From assembly GCA_030549775.1 (NCBI GenBank), contig CM060174.1:96240132-96304131 (forward strand): DNA of 64,000 nucleotides, written 5' to 3'. Made by a program: the position numbers and the translations under genes. How positions within the stretch are numbered: position 1 is the stretch's first letter; every line of letters starts with the position of its first letter. Below the pieces are notes generated by a model. It did not search any database. It had not been told where the DNA came from and saw only the letters and a list, made by a program, of their open reading frames with translations. The stretch is from Tamarix chinensis (Eukaryota > Streptophyta > Magnoliopsida > Caryophyllales > Tamaricaceae). Below, in pieces: positions 31,474 to 43,510 of the stretch.

Positions 31474-34400
31474 ACCAAAATTGACATTTATACTCTAGTT
31501 TTCCTTTTTTTTAATATGAAAAATAGAACACGTAGTAGTGATATACCACAACTACTGTCTATACCTCTCTGCTTTTTCACTTCCTTGCACTTTAACCTAG
31601 AATTATATGCTAAATTTTTTATTTTACCTTGTCTGATAGTAAAAAATTAGAGAGTGGTCGTTCGAAGTGAAGAACCCCTGCCACTACCATTGTCCTTCTC
31701 TCTTTTCTTCACCAAAATTTGTGCTCATTTATCCTCTTCTTCACTTCACTGACATGGACCCTTCTCTCTCTTCTCACAATATTTTCATTATTCATTTGTT
31801 CTTATTCTTTTTTCAGTTTGAGCTTGTTTATATAAATTTCTCTATTTTCTAAATTTAGCTTGCATCTTGCATATTTGAACTCTTTCATATATATTTATAA
31901 TGTATATGATGTTGTGGTGTATATATGTACATTGTATGTTGTTAGTTTTTGAGTTGATATATCTTTTGGAGGTGAAAAATCATTTACTAGATATATTATC
32001 AAATTATTTATAAAAATAAGATATATAAATAAAATATATAGTATTATAGAAATAGTGGCATTGTTACTAGTGCAAATGTTGTTGTAGTGTATATGTATTC
32101 TAGTTATGCGGCAACTTTTGCTTAACTAAACTAATATAGTGAAATGTCCCATTTTTGTTTTTAATTTAGGGGTTGAATTTTACTTACTTCTCATTATAGA
32201 TCTATAATACCCTAAAATTGTAAGATTTATAAAATGAGAAATTCTTGCAATTAATAAAATTTGGATGATGTTTGATATTGAGTTAGAACTATAGTTTGGG
32301 CTTGATTTCAAAAAGAAATTAAAAAATCATATAAAAATTGAGTAAAATGAGTTTTCTTGGTGTACCAGGGGATCGGTTCTATGAACTGATTGATTGGTCC
32401 ATCTTTTCATATAGGATTTTGGTTTGATAGAACCAATTGACTAGTTTGGAAAAATTGATCGATCGGTCTATAGAATAATTGATTGGTTTGACCAAATCAA
32501 TTGATTGGTTTGTCGAGCCGAGTGTTTTTCAAGCTTGATTTTTCTAGAAAAATTCTTTCATCAAAATGGAACCTTATTAATCCAAATCTAAGTTGTTCCT
32601 AAGTGACCCTTAAGCCTTTTTATCATTTATCGAACTTTAATTTTCCCTTGAGCAGATTTGAAGATATGATCTTGATAGAAATGGAGGAGAATGGCCTCAC
32701 CCTTTGTCTTTTTCTTCTTCCTCTCTCTTATTTTTGACGCTAGATGAGGTGAATCGTTCTACGCTATCACTTCATGAATAGGATATTTTCTTCCCATGTT
32801 AATTTACCATTTTCTTTCTTATGTTCAATCTTTCTCTAGAATATCTTAACCTGCATTCTCTAAAAATTACCATTTGAGCTCTAGAATGGAATTTAACCTA
32901 GTATTGATAAATTCTCCTATTCAACCCAAATTTGAATGGTATAATTAGAGTTTTTGATCTGTTGCACTCTCTCACTCTCTTCTTAACTAATTCATTAGCT
33001 ATAAATAACACTAATAGTCTCTTACCCTTACCTCTTTTTCTCTTTGAGTTTCTCAACACTATGCTTACTCTTCTCCACTTCAAGCTATCATTTTTAACTT
33101 AGTTTTCTCTTTTGATCATTTCTCTAGTTCCTTTTTGTCTTATATTGAATTAAGAAAGGGTTAAATTTGGGAGAAATTTGAGTATTACTCTTGGCTTATT
33201 CTTTCTTTTGGATTCTCTTGGAGGTGATAATTACATTTTTTTTCCTAATTTGAGTTTTTTGGTTTATAAGAATTATTTGAAGGTTTCTAAGTTTTAACCT
33301 TTTTTTTAATGTTTCATAAGTTGAAATCTTTCAACTAAAGGTTTTTCCTTCTTAGTGGGAAATTTTATAAGGTTCAAGTAGGTCATTCCTGCCTTTGAAA
33401 TGTGGCATGACTAAGCATGTGAGTTAATGTACTCTATAAATTTCTAATTTTTATATCCACGTATGAGATTTTAGGTAATTTAGTGGTTCATGTTGGAGTA
33501 TTTAAGAATTCTAAGAAAAGTCATGATTCAAGAGAAATAAGGTTGATTTCTTATAAATAAAGTATGATTTAATATATGAGCATGTTAAACCTTAGTTTTA
33601 TGTAATGATTATGTTATTTTTTGATGTGATAGGATTTTAGAGCTTTAATCGTACTTAAAGTGCTTGTTATGTGCTATTTGGGAGTAAATGATTGACTGGT
33701 TAACCTAGCCAATCAACCAGATTGTCTGTAGTGACTTTAGTTGCTCTCTATTTAAACCCATTGACTAGTTTGTTAGAACCAACCAACTAATCTTAGAACA
33801 GTAAACTAGTCTAACTAGATTGATTGAATTGTTTGAGGGAACTCTAGGGTTTGGCTGAGCCAAATCGATTTAGCTAAAGAGTGTTGTTTTTGTTTCTTGT
33901 AAACATGATATGATTTGAGAGTTGATACTATACTATAATAAGATTCTTTAATGATGATAACATGCACCGTGTCATCACGTATTGGATGGATTAAATGATT
34001 CATAATTCATGGTATTCTCAAATAGTTCCTTTGTAGGTTTTAGTGGAAAAATTGGAATATGTATGCTATGGTGCTACAAGTGAATGATGTAATCCAGATT
34101 CTTAGCCTAAAAGGAATATCTCAATGGGTTGATTTACACTTGGCCAAGTGCAAATGAAAATCCCACTAGATGGTTTAGAGGGTAGCACTTGTTAAGATAG
34201 AATGATTAGGTCGATGTGTTGCTTGGTTTTTGTATGGGTCATATGTGATAACATAACCTTGGGAAAAACACACCAATTACTTTAAGCAAAAGATGATCGA
34301 GTTGTGTATAGGTATAGATTACCCAATCCTCTATTAGCTACTAAGGGTTAGTGAAATGCCCCGAAAATACTAATTTTATTATTTATTATTAAATAAGATT

Positions 34401-35387
34401 TTAGTATGAAAATTAATTAAATAATTTATTTTTATAAATAAAATTAATTAGGACAAATCAATAAGAAATTTAAAGGTATTTTAATTAGGGTGGAATTTGG
34501 GTATTTTAGCTAATTAAGGATTTTATTTTAAAAATTAATTAAATTAATTATTTTTTTGAAAATAAGAAGGAGAAAATAGTTTCAAATTAGTAATAATTTT
34601 ATAAATAATTTAATTGGAGAAAATTTGAGTGTTTTGCTAATTAAAATGGAATTTATGGAAAATCTTTTTTAAAATCCTAATTTAGCCTAAAAATGGATTT
34701 AAATATTATTTTATTTAAATATTATTATTTTCAAATATTATTATTTTATAATTAATTTAATTATCCCAAACCATTATTTTTCCTTTTTCCCTTTTTCCTT
34801 TTTCTTTTCTTTTTCTTTCTTCTTCTTTTCTTTTTCTTTTTCTCCTCGCCGAACTGGGCCAGCCTAGCAGCCCAATTCCTCTTTTCCTTTCCTTTCTTTC
34901 GTGCGGCCTAGCCTGTGTAGCGGCCTACTTCCTTGTCTCTCGCCGCACGGCGTTTTCCTTGTCTTTCCCCCAAAAATGCGTCGTGTTAATTAATGAACTT
35001 ACCCCCTTGTGCTCGGCCCAGTTTGCTACTTTCTTTTTCTTTTCTTTCTTCCTTGAACCGCCCGGTCCCCTACCTCCTTCTTCTTCTTCTTTTCTTCTCC
35101 CCAGCCCCATCGACTGTAACTCCACCGCAGCCACCATAGCCGAGATTTCCGCCACCAGTTATGCATTATTGACCGGCCTCTTTTCTTCTTTTATCCCCCC
35201 CCCCCCGGATTCGGCGATCACACAGACCCATCCACCTCCCTTCCTTCTCGCGCGATTCCTTCTCCCATCCAGCCAACCCTTCCCACGTCGCTCTTAAATT
35301 TCATCGGCAACCATCGCCTCCGGCGACCAAAACCCTACTTGCCTATTCCCACACCGACCCACAGAGCCCTAACCTCCCTTCTAACCC

Positions 35388-35395
35388 TATAAATA
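35388..35395 (+). promoter_or_regulatory. TATA box of LTR C
   Basis: TATAAATACCCCCCAT, the same string as in LTR B at 14884. Confidence 0.6.
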
Positions 35396-36559
35396 CCCCC
35401 CATAATAGCCCTGTATCGAGCTTTTTGATTTCTTACCCATAAATCATTCCTTTTCGCCGCTGCCACTTCAGACGGCAACCTTGCCGCCATCGGCCAACGC
35501 CACCACCTATTACGCCTACCAAAATATTCCTTGCACCTCCCTCTAGCTAACCAAACGTCCCATATACATCGATTCATCCTACATAAGCCACCCCGGCTGT
35601 GCAAAGTCCCCTTCCCAACCAACCTATTTTTCTGCCTCCGCCACCATTTGAACCACCTTTAACCACCCCTTACGCCGCTGCCGCCGCTTATTTCACCTCC
35701 CAAATTGTTCTACAGACCGTCCTTTACCTTCCCCTACCTTTACTTTCCTCTTTCTTCCTCTCCTCCTCTCTTTCTTCTTCTCTCCCATTCGGCCACCACC
35801 ATCACCGCCGTGCGCCGCCACCTTTGGCTGCGCCGACACTCTTATTTTGTTTCTCTCCTCCTAGGAAACTCTAAACACCTCTACTCCCACCTTAATTCTC
35901 CCTATCTTTTTCCCATCATTCAACTTTTACCCTTTTCCTTCTCTTTTTTCAGCCACTACCGTCGTCGCCGTGAACCACCTAGACCCTCTCAACCCTTTTC
36001 CCTAATTTTATAAGCCTTAGTTTAATTTATTTCATTTATTTGAATATAAATACTATTATTATTATTATTTGTAATGTGTATTATTATTATTATTATTAAT
36101 GTTTTGATTATTATTTCTGTTGAGGGATGAAGCCCTATTGTATTTTATTTTCTATTTTATTATTATTATTCTTATTATTTCCATTATTACTATTATTAAT
36201 ATTAATGTGTTATTATTTCTGTCATTTCAAGTAAGGGTGTTACTAAGGCCTCTTGTATGTTTATATGCATTATGTGCTTCGTATGCTATGTATCTATGTT
36301 TATCTTTATTAATTATGTCGTATGTGGTATGATGTGGAGTTGAAGTATGTTTTTATGTATTTGCATGGCATTTGTATTATGTATGTATGATGATATGTGT
36401 TGTGACCCTGTAAGACATGCATGTGAGGATGTTGATGTGGTTGTGTGAGGGAAAGGATAAAAAAGGAGGATGGGGAAAGAGGTTGATCAAGGGAGATGAG
36501 TTGACCTAATTATTTTAATGATTCATGAATGGAAGAATAAAATGAAGAATTTTAGGGTT

Positions 36560-37140
36560 TCGTGTGGGAGAATCTGATTTATGATTTTTATGATCTTGTG
36601 TGGGAGAGTTTAATTTATGGTTTTGTATGAGAGAATCTAATTTATGGTTTGGATGATTTTTTATGGGAGAATGTAATATATGATGTTATATGGGACAATC
36701 TAATTTATGGTTTATATGGGAGATTCTAATTTGTGATTTTATGTGGAAGAATCTAACTTATGGTCTTGTATGGGAGAAGCTAATTTGTGGTTATGAATGG
36801 GAGAATCTAATCAATTGTATTATATGGAAAAATCTTTGAGTTTTCTATGGTTTGAATCTAAGGTTTTGTATGGATGGATCTTTGGTTTTGTGTAGATTGA
36901 ATTTAGGGTTTTATATGACGGAATCTTGGGTTTTGTATGGTAGTACTAATGGTTGTATAGTGGTATTAGGGTTTGCATGGAGGTAATGTTGCATGGCGAT
37001 ATTAATGGATGTATAGTAGTATTAGGGTTTGTATGGTGGTATTAGGGTTTGCATGGTGGTATTAATGGTTGTATAGTGGTATTAGGGTTTGCATGGTGGT
37101 ATTAGGGTTTGCATGATGGAGTTAGGGTTTTGCATGGGAG
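36560..37140. repeat. Minisatellite in LTR C
   Basis: The first half (36590-36830) repeats a TATGGGAGAATCTAATTTATGG-like unit of about 30 bases (written here as two overlapping parts, TATGGGAGAATC and CTAATTTATGG). The second half (36935-37130) repeats GGTATTAGGGTTTGCATGGT as in LTR B. Confidence 0.8.
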
Positions 37141-37799
37141 TTAATGATTGCATGGGATTTAGGGTTTTTATGAAAAGTTGGAAAGATTGCATGAGATGTG
37201 TAAAGTTTGCATGGGAGCGAAATTTATGTATAAAAGGTTGATTTGGGATGTAAGGAAGGTAATGCAAGTGTTATTTGGGTGTTTGAACTGTTTTTGACAG
37301 AAAATAGTACGTGGAGTATTATAAGGGTATGGAGGAGACTGAATTAGGGTTTGGAGTGATTAACTCTAGGTTGTTGTGATCAAATAGGGTTGGAGTAGCT
37401 AATTGTGATTTGTTGTGGTTAATTAAGGTTTGGAATGGCTAATTATGGTTGTTATGGTAAAATAGGGTTTGGAGTGATTAACTCTAGGTTGTTGTGATTA
37501 ACTAGGGTTGAAGTGGCTAATTATGATTTGTTGTGGTTAATTAAGGTTTGGAAGGGCTAACTATAGTTGTTATGGTTAAATAGGGTTTAGAGTGGTTAAC
37601 TATGGGTTGTTGTGGTTAATTAGGGTTCGATGTGGCTGCTTAGGGTTTTTATTGTACCATGTGTATTTGGTGATTAAAGTGTAATTATGATGTTGGAATT
37701 TATAATTTGTGATGTGTGATGATCCATGCATGCCCAGAGCGAAATCTTTTGAATAAGATACTTAAGACATTAATCACTTAAAGTGGAAGATATTGAGAC

Positions 37800-38245
37800 G
37801 GGACCAGCCGATCCACCGGTCAGTAATAGTGGTTAAGGTTTTACCCAATGTGCGACCGATCCACCGGTAATAATAGTGGTTAGGGTTTTACTCTATATGT
37901 GACCGACCCACCGGTTATAATAGTGGTTAGGACATGATGTCCTATATGTGACCGGCCCACCGGTTATAATAGTGGGGATCCCGATCTCAATGAAAATAGA
38001 CCATAGTTTTGCTAAGGCAAATAAAAGACATTAATTACTTACAATGGAACACTATGCGAGCAGGAACCGAACCGATCCGCCGGTTAGGAATAGTGGTTAG
38101 GGTTTTTACCCTATATGTGACCGATCCACCGGTTATAATAGTGATTAGGGTTTGACCCTATTTGTGACCGATTCACCGGTAATAATAGTAGTTGGGGCAC
38201 GATGCTCCATGTATGACTGGCCCACCGGTTATAATAGTGGGGTGT
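37800..38245 (+). repeat. 53-bp motif arrays in LTR C (two groups of four)
   Basis: Eight monomers with a CCACCGGTTATAATAGTGG-type core and a TTAGGGTTTTACCCTATATG spacer. They lie about 37805-37975 and 38070-38240 and are separated by a spacer containing ATTAATTACTTACAATGG. Layout and core agree with LTR B, but the inter-core spacer differs. Confidence 0.85.
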
Positions 38246-40122
38246 TCCTATGCTCGCATGGATTTGATAAAAAGCATGGTGTGAAATGAGTTATGATCAG
38301 AGATTAATTAAGTAATTAATCCGGACTATAAGTGGGCCTTTATACTTTTACCTGAATGGTTCATATGCCTTTTATGTTGTTATGTTGGATTAAGCCCTTT
38401 TATTATTCTGCATAGATTATGTGATTATGTGTTGACCTTAGTGCTCGGATACCTTACTCAGTACGTAGCGTACTGATCACCCATTTCATGGGTGCTGCTC
38501 ATTCCCACGAGTAGTGTACCCTTCTGACTTTATGCAGGTGGGCGAGACATCCGGCGGGGCTGAGTGTTGAGCATGTTTTGGCTCAAAGTTTGAGAGAGTG
38601 ATGTGGCCATATTATCTCTTTATGCGATTTATTTCCTTGTGTATTTCTTTTGTATCACATTTATCCTTTTGATTTATTTCCATGCATTAAGTATTTTAAT
38701 TAAACATTTTATCGGTTGTAAGTTTAATTCTCTTTTGGAAATGAATTACAATTCTTGATGCGTACTTTGATTTTGTTTTACAACCATTTAATGCTTATTT
38801 GGAAGTTGGATTGTATTGATTTATAATTGATTATTTCTTTTCTTTAGCCTTAGCACATTGGTACTGGAACGGTCGGAGAGAATCGGTTCGATACTAAGTG
38901 TGGCAATAACATCCCCAGAATTCACGAGTTTTAAATTAAGTATTTTAATTACTTTCTCTTAAAAAAAAAGTAGTGAATTTTGGGGTGTTACAGTTAGCCT
39001 ATCTTCGAGCATTTATTGGTGCCTTCTAGCTTTGGAAAGTAGGATCCTCGTAGATTCTGATGCCTTACCTACTCTAAATACTAATGATGTACTAAGAAGT
39101 ATCGATAATAGAGTTAAGTCACTAAGGTGGTTTATTATCTTCAATCAGACTTTATATCTATTGGTGGGTACTTAGCTTCGACCAGACTTTATCTCATCTG
39201 GTCTAGATAGGCTTCCATGATATGTGATATCATGGGGAGGTAATCAATCCATATGTTTAAAAATGAAAAAAGGGAAAAAAATAATGGCTTGTGAATAATT
39301 AATTTAATGGATTAAGTAAACTTAGGAAATGAATGTAATGTGATACTCTTGTAAGTGGATAGTAGAAAAGCTTAGTGAGATTTGGAATAACTTGTTATTT
39401 ATTATACATTACTGTCCATGATATCTATTATGTGTTACTAAGTATGATGAGCTATAAATTGTCTAAGTCTTGCATGGTATGAAATACTGATGCATGATAT
39501 GAGCATGACAATACATGTATATCTAAGTATATTGTGTAAGTATGACATGGTGTTTTAGTATGATCTCTATTGCTGCATTTGGTCTTGCATGCTAGGGAAT
39601 CACATTAAGGAAGTAACTTAGCTTACTTAATACATAGCATACTAACGTATCCATTTGTTCGGTCACTTACTCGATCCCACAAGCAAAAAACCATGTGCAG
39701 GTTTTTGAGGATGGCAAGTAGGCCTCGCATTAGGCTTGAGAGCATAGAAACCCGAAGACATTTTTTAAGTCATTAATGGACCAGGGTTTTGGGGGTTTTT
39801 CCCTATTTTTTTGTTATCTTCATTGTATCTTAGTACTTTCATTTTACTCTTTCTTATGCATTCGAATATTTTAGGGGATCTAATGAGGTCCTATTTTATA
39901 AGCGTTTTCTTACAGTATTGATATATTATATCTCTTTCGCAATCTATTATTGTTTGTGGTTTGGTTTGTGTTCCTAGCCTTATATCTAATATGGGATGGG
40001 TGAAAGACATCTATCCAATGTTAGGTGTGATGGTAATACCTTTCATGGGTATGCTTGGTATTTTCCACTTTTATAATATTTTAAAATAAAAAATTTCAGT
40101 AGCAAAAAATGAGGGTGTTATG

Positions 40123-40137
40123 AGTTTGTATTAGAGC
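40123..40137 (+). other. Primer-binding site of G2
   Basis: TTTGTATTAGAGC resembles TTTGGTATCAGAGC, the initiator-methionine-tRNA primer site, immediately after the LTR end. It carries a one-base loss and one substitution. Confidence 0.6.
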
Positions 40138-40260
40138 ATTATTTTGATATTCTTAATCTTTTTAATGTTTTAAGCCAACACAACTGATTTTTTTAACAAT
40201 TTCCCAACTACTACAAGTATTCAACTGAAAGTTCAAGTGTTTTCAAACGCGAAAATATCC

Positions 40261-41220
40261 ATGAGTGAGAGTGGGTTGGGAATGTGCTATACATAGTTTT
40301 GTGTTGATTTTATTGTGCATGACTTGAGGATCGATAATTGGTTGTTCCTAGTTTGTCCCAATCATTAGAAGTTGATGGTTTCCAACTGCTATTATGAGCA
40401 TATTGAGGTATTCATAAAGATTGTAGGTGCCTACATGGAAGGAAAGATTCGGGCATCACAACCATGACCGCTAGTGCCAATTCCCACTCCAATTCCAAAG
40501 GATTTGCTCAAAAAGACTGACATCATCATACACCAATATTAGTTAAGGATATGGAGAAGACCTTTACTACTTGAAGGTTTATGTGGTAGTATATTACCTA
40601 ACGGGACATGCAGACATATAGTGGAGGAGTGTCCAATGTAAAGGTGGAGAGCCTACCACTTGGGGACCTTTTTTGAGACTCTTCAAGTAAGAATTTAGCC
40701 AATTAATCTCTGCATGAATAAGTACAATGAGTTTATGGCTCTTCGGCAGGGAGGCATGTCAGTGGAGGAGTACTATATGAGGTTTGAAGATTTTATCCAA
40801 TTCACTCCTGAGGTGGAGACCCACAAGATAATTCAATCTCACCATTTTAAGATTGGCTTGAGGATTAGGTATTAGGATTTTTTGGTGAGATTTGCCCCAT
40901 CAGACATGGTTAGGATGTACGAGCAAGTTCTAGAAGCTTCTCAAATCATTCAAGACAGGAGTGCCTAGTTAGGGGACAAGAGAAAATTTGTGGGTCACTA
41001 GCTATAATGTGGAAGGAAAAAGTCATTGCATTACGTGGTCTAGGCTTTTTAAAGGGGTATCCTTAATAATTAGTTGAGTAGAGTTTTTGTTAGATCTCAT
41101 GGAGCTTGAAATTCATGATCTCGATGTAATTATTAGTATTGATATGGTGAGAAAAAACTGAGCATTAATATATTGTGTGTAGGAGTGTGTGGTTCTTTAA
41201 AGACCAAAGGGTGTTAGTGT
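40261..41220 (+). pseudogene. G2 gag and protease remnant
   Basis: Starts with an ATG at 40261 (MSESGLGM). The gag-domain block at 40709-40950 reads MNKYNEFMALRQGGMSVEEY, FEDFIQFTPEVETHK, FKIGLRIR, FLVRFAPS and YEQVLEASQIIQDR, the retrotransposon gag family of Ty3-gypsy. Near 41095-41160, MELEIHDLDVIISIDMV corresponds to the DFDVILGMDWL block at the end of the aspartic protease. Stops are frequent, and the zinc knuckle and most of the protease are lost. It is inactive. Confidence 0.75.
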
Positions 41221-41379
41221 ATCTTATCAGAAGTGTGAGACTAACCCCTCTATGAAGGTTATGTTACAATCATGTTGATTACCCTTTTCTTAAAGGGCTA
41301 TTTTCTCTTCTTGTGTAGTTTTTGAGATACCAAGACCAATGAGATGCTGCTAAAGCAAATCTAAGTGATTTAAGAATAT

Positions 41380-43090
41380 CCTAATCGACCATTTTGAGAG
41401 AACTATGGGGTTTGGCTGAATAAAACTAATTGATCAGTTTGGCCAAATAGATCGACTGATTCGACAAAAGAGTATTGTTTTTGTTTCTTTTGAACTTGAT
41501 ATGATTTGATACTTTATATTATGTTATAATATGATTTTTTTTAATGATGAAAACACATATCTTGGCATGAATTAACTCGCATATTGGATGGATTAAGTGG
41601 TTCTTAATTTAAGGTATTCTCAAATAGTGTATTTAGAACGTTTTAGTGGAAATTTTGGAATATGTATACTTGGGACCTACAAATGGATGATGTAATCCAA
41701 ATTATTAGCCTAAATGGATTATCTTTATGGATTGTTTTAAACTTGGCTAAGGACTAATGAAAATCCTACCACATGGTTTGGAAGGCAACAACAGTTAAGT
41801 TAGAATGATTAGGTAGATGTGTTTCTTGGTTATTGTATGGGTCTTATGTGATAACATAAACTTAGAGAATAACACACTAATCACTTAAAGTGAAAGATGA
41901 TTGATTTGTGTATGAGCCTAGATTAGTTAATCCTCGATTAGATATTGAAGGTTAGCATGCCTTCGGGCATTTATTAGTGCCTTTGGGCTTTTCCTTTAGG
42001 AAGGATCCTAGTAGATCCGAATATCTTACCTACTATAAACAATGATGATGTACTATGGGGTATTGATACTAAAGGGTTTGGTTACCTAGGTGGTTTATTG
42101 ACCAAACTTTATATCTATTAGAGGTTAATTGGCTTCGGCTAAACTTTATGTACATTGGTGTTTACTTAACTTTTTCTCGACTTTATGTCCTCTAGTTTGG
42201 ATAGTATTTCATGGTATATAAGGCCATGGGTGGTAATTAGTCCATCACTCAAAAAATTAAAAAGGAAATAAAGGAATAATGGTTTGTAAATAATTAATCT
42301 AATGGATTAAGTAAGCCTAGGAAATAGACCTAACAGTATACTTCTATAAGTGGATAATAGAATATCTTAGTGAGATGTGGAATAACTTGTTATGAATTAC
42401 ATGATATCTATGTTATATTGCCAAGCATGATGAGCTATGCATTGTCTAAGTCTTGCATGGCATAAAATTCAGATGCATGATATGAGCACGATAGTACATG
42501 TACATCTAAGTGTATCATGTAAATATGATATAATGTTTTAGTATAATCTATATTATCCCCTGTTGGCCATACATGCTTATGATTCCCATTAAAGGATAAT
42601 GTCCCCATTTGTTCGGTCACCTACTCAATCCCATGAGTAGAAGGCCATGTATAGGTTTTTTAAGATGGCTGGTAGAGGCTTGCCTTTCTTTGAGCTTGGG
42701 GGCTTGATAGCATGGACACTCAAATACCTTTTTTAGGTCCTTAATAGATCAAGGTTTTAGAGCTTTTCCTTATTGTCGTTTTATCTCCATTATATTTTAG
42801 TAATTTTATTTTACCCTCTCCTATGCATTTGAATATTTTGGGGACCTGTTGAGGTCTTGTTTTGTAAACATTGTCTTATAGCATCAATATATCATATATC
42901 TTTTGCACTCAATTCTTCATTGTGGTTTGGTTGGTTTTCCTAGTCTTGTATCTAACATGGGACCGGTGGAAAACGTCTATCGTATGTTAGGTGTCACAGT
43001 AACGTAACGTTTCCTAGGTGCATATGGTATTTCTATTTCTACAATATTTTAAATTGAAATTTTTTGGTAGAGAAAAACAGGAGTGTTATA
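41380..43090 (+). mobile_element. G2 3' LTR, 5'-truncated
   Basis: Aligns with the 5' LTR from about 33830 to 40122 once LTR C is removed. Shared blocks include GGGTTTGGCTGA near 41410, TATTGGATGGATTAA near 41583 and TAGCCTAAA near 41707. It lacks about the first half of the LTR. It ends GAGTGTTATA at 43090. Confidence 0.7.
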
Positions 43091-43510
43091 GGATCGTAAG
43101 TTGATATATGCAATTAGGTTGTCTAGAGAGTATATAGACGGTGTTCAAAACTTTCTTAAGATAGTCGTTGAACGTTTGAAGGATCCTTTGTAGATATCTT
43201 ATCCATATTTGGATTGTAGAAATACGTTAAGAAGAGGGGTAAATGAGATATGAGACCATCTCATTATTCATAGAGTTGATAAAATTTATATTAGTTGGAG
43301 ATGGCATGGAGATCCACCTATTATTGAACCTAGTGTGGTTGAATGTGATAATGTTGAAGTTGCAGATGATTTTGCTTACATGGAAGAACTAGTAAATAAT
43401 CTTGAAGAACATTTTAGAGACCTTATTAAAATGTTTGAAAAGTTGGTTAACGATTGAGAGACACCTTTGTACAATGCTTATAATACATTTATAAAATTAT
43501 CCTCACTTTG
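43091..43510 (+). pseudogene. TNP2 transposase (CACTA-3), N-terminal segment
   Basis: Plus-strand reading DRKLIYAIRLSREYIDGVQN, FLKIVVERLKDP, YPYLDCRNTLRRGVNEI, DHLIIHRVDKIYISWRWHGD, then LYNAYNTFIKLSSL. This is the transposase-associated domain followed by the beginning of TNP2. It starts exactly at the G2 LTR end, so the gypsy element landed at the transposase start codon region. Two in-frame stops are visible. Downstream of 43510 the homology is lost. Confidence 0.75.

Larger units (their letters stand above)
34352..38992 (+). mobile_element. Solo LTR C (4641 bp), TSD GTTAG, family A/B/C
   Basis: Starts TGAAATGCCCCGAAAATAC and ends TTTTGGGGTGTTACA. GTTAG stands at 34347-34351 and 38993-38997. 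Joining the flanks recovers the G2 LTR sequence AAGGGTTAGCCT..., equivalent to AAGGTTAGCATGCC near 41948 in the sister LTR. This proves an insertion. Internal order matches LTR B: C-rich block with TATA box, TTA tract, minisatellite, 53-bp motif groups and conserved 3' end. No coding capacity, second LTR or primer site was found. Confidence 0.9.
32140..40122 (+). mobile_element. G2 5' LTR, split by LTR C
   Basis: Begins TGAAATGTCCC and ends GGGTGTTATG, where the normal CA is TG. Without LTR C and one GTTAG copy it is about 3337 bases. A stretch at 32350-32520, and again at 33690-33840, is rich in ATTGATTGGT and its complement. Its 3' half aligns with 41380-43090 and with 21015-22470. Confidence 0.75.
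32140..43090 (+). mobile_element. Ty3-gypsy element G2 (Tekay-like), internally deleted
   Basis: A 5' LTR (32140-40122, interrupted by LTR C) is followed by a tRNA-Met-type primer site, a decayed gag, a protease end and then a 5'-truncated 3' LTR (41380-43090). Reverse transcriptase, RNase H and integrase are missing, so a deletion joined the protease region to the middle of the 3' LTR. TATAG precedes the element (32135-32139) and also follows the 3' LTR (43087-43091), if the last bases of the LTR (TACA before TATAG) have lost four nucleotides. The gag type resembles chromovirus Tekay, but this is judged from gag alone. Confidence 0.75.

Noticed and set aside
30743..32089. A 1.35-kb CACTA-like MITE bounded by CACTACAA and TTGTAGTG
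   Set aside because: Flanking trinucleotides do not match and the inner terminal bases do not agree; the right terminus may be chance, so the left one was assigned tentatively to CACTA-3.
34925..36013. ORFs of 76-112 codons on both strands
   Set aside because: Pyrimidine-rich section of LTR C; no domain, multiple overlapping frames.
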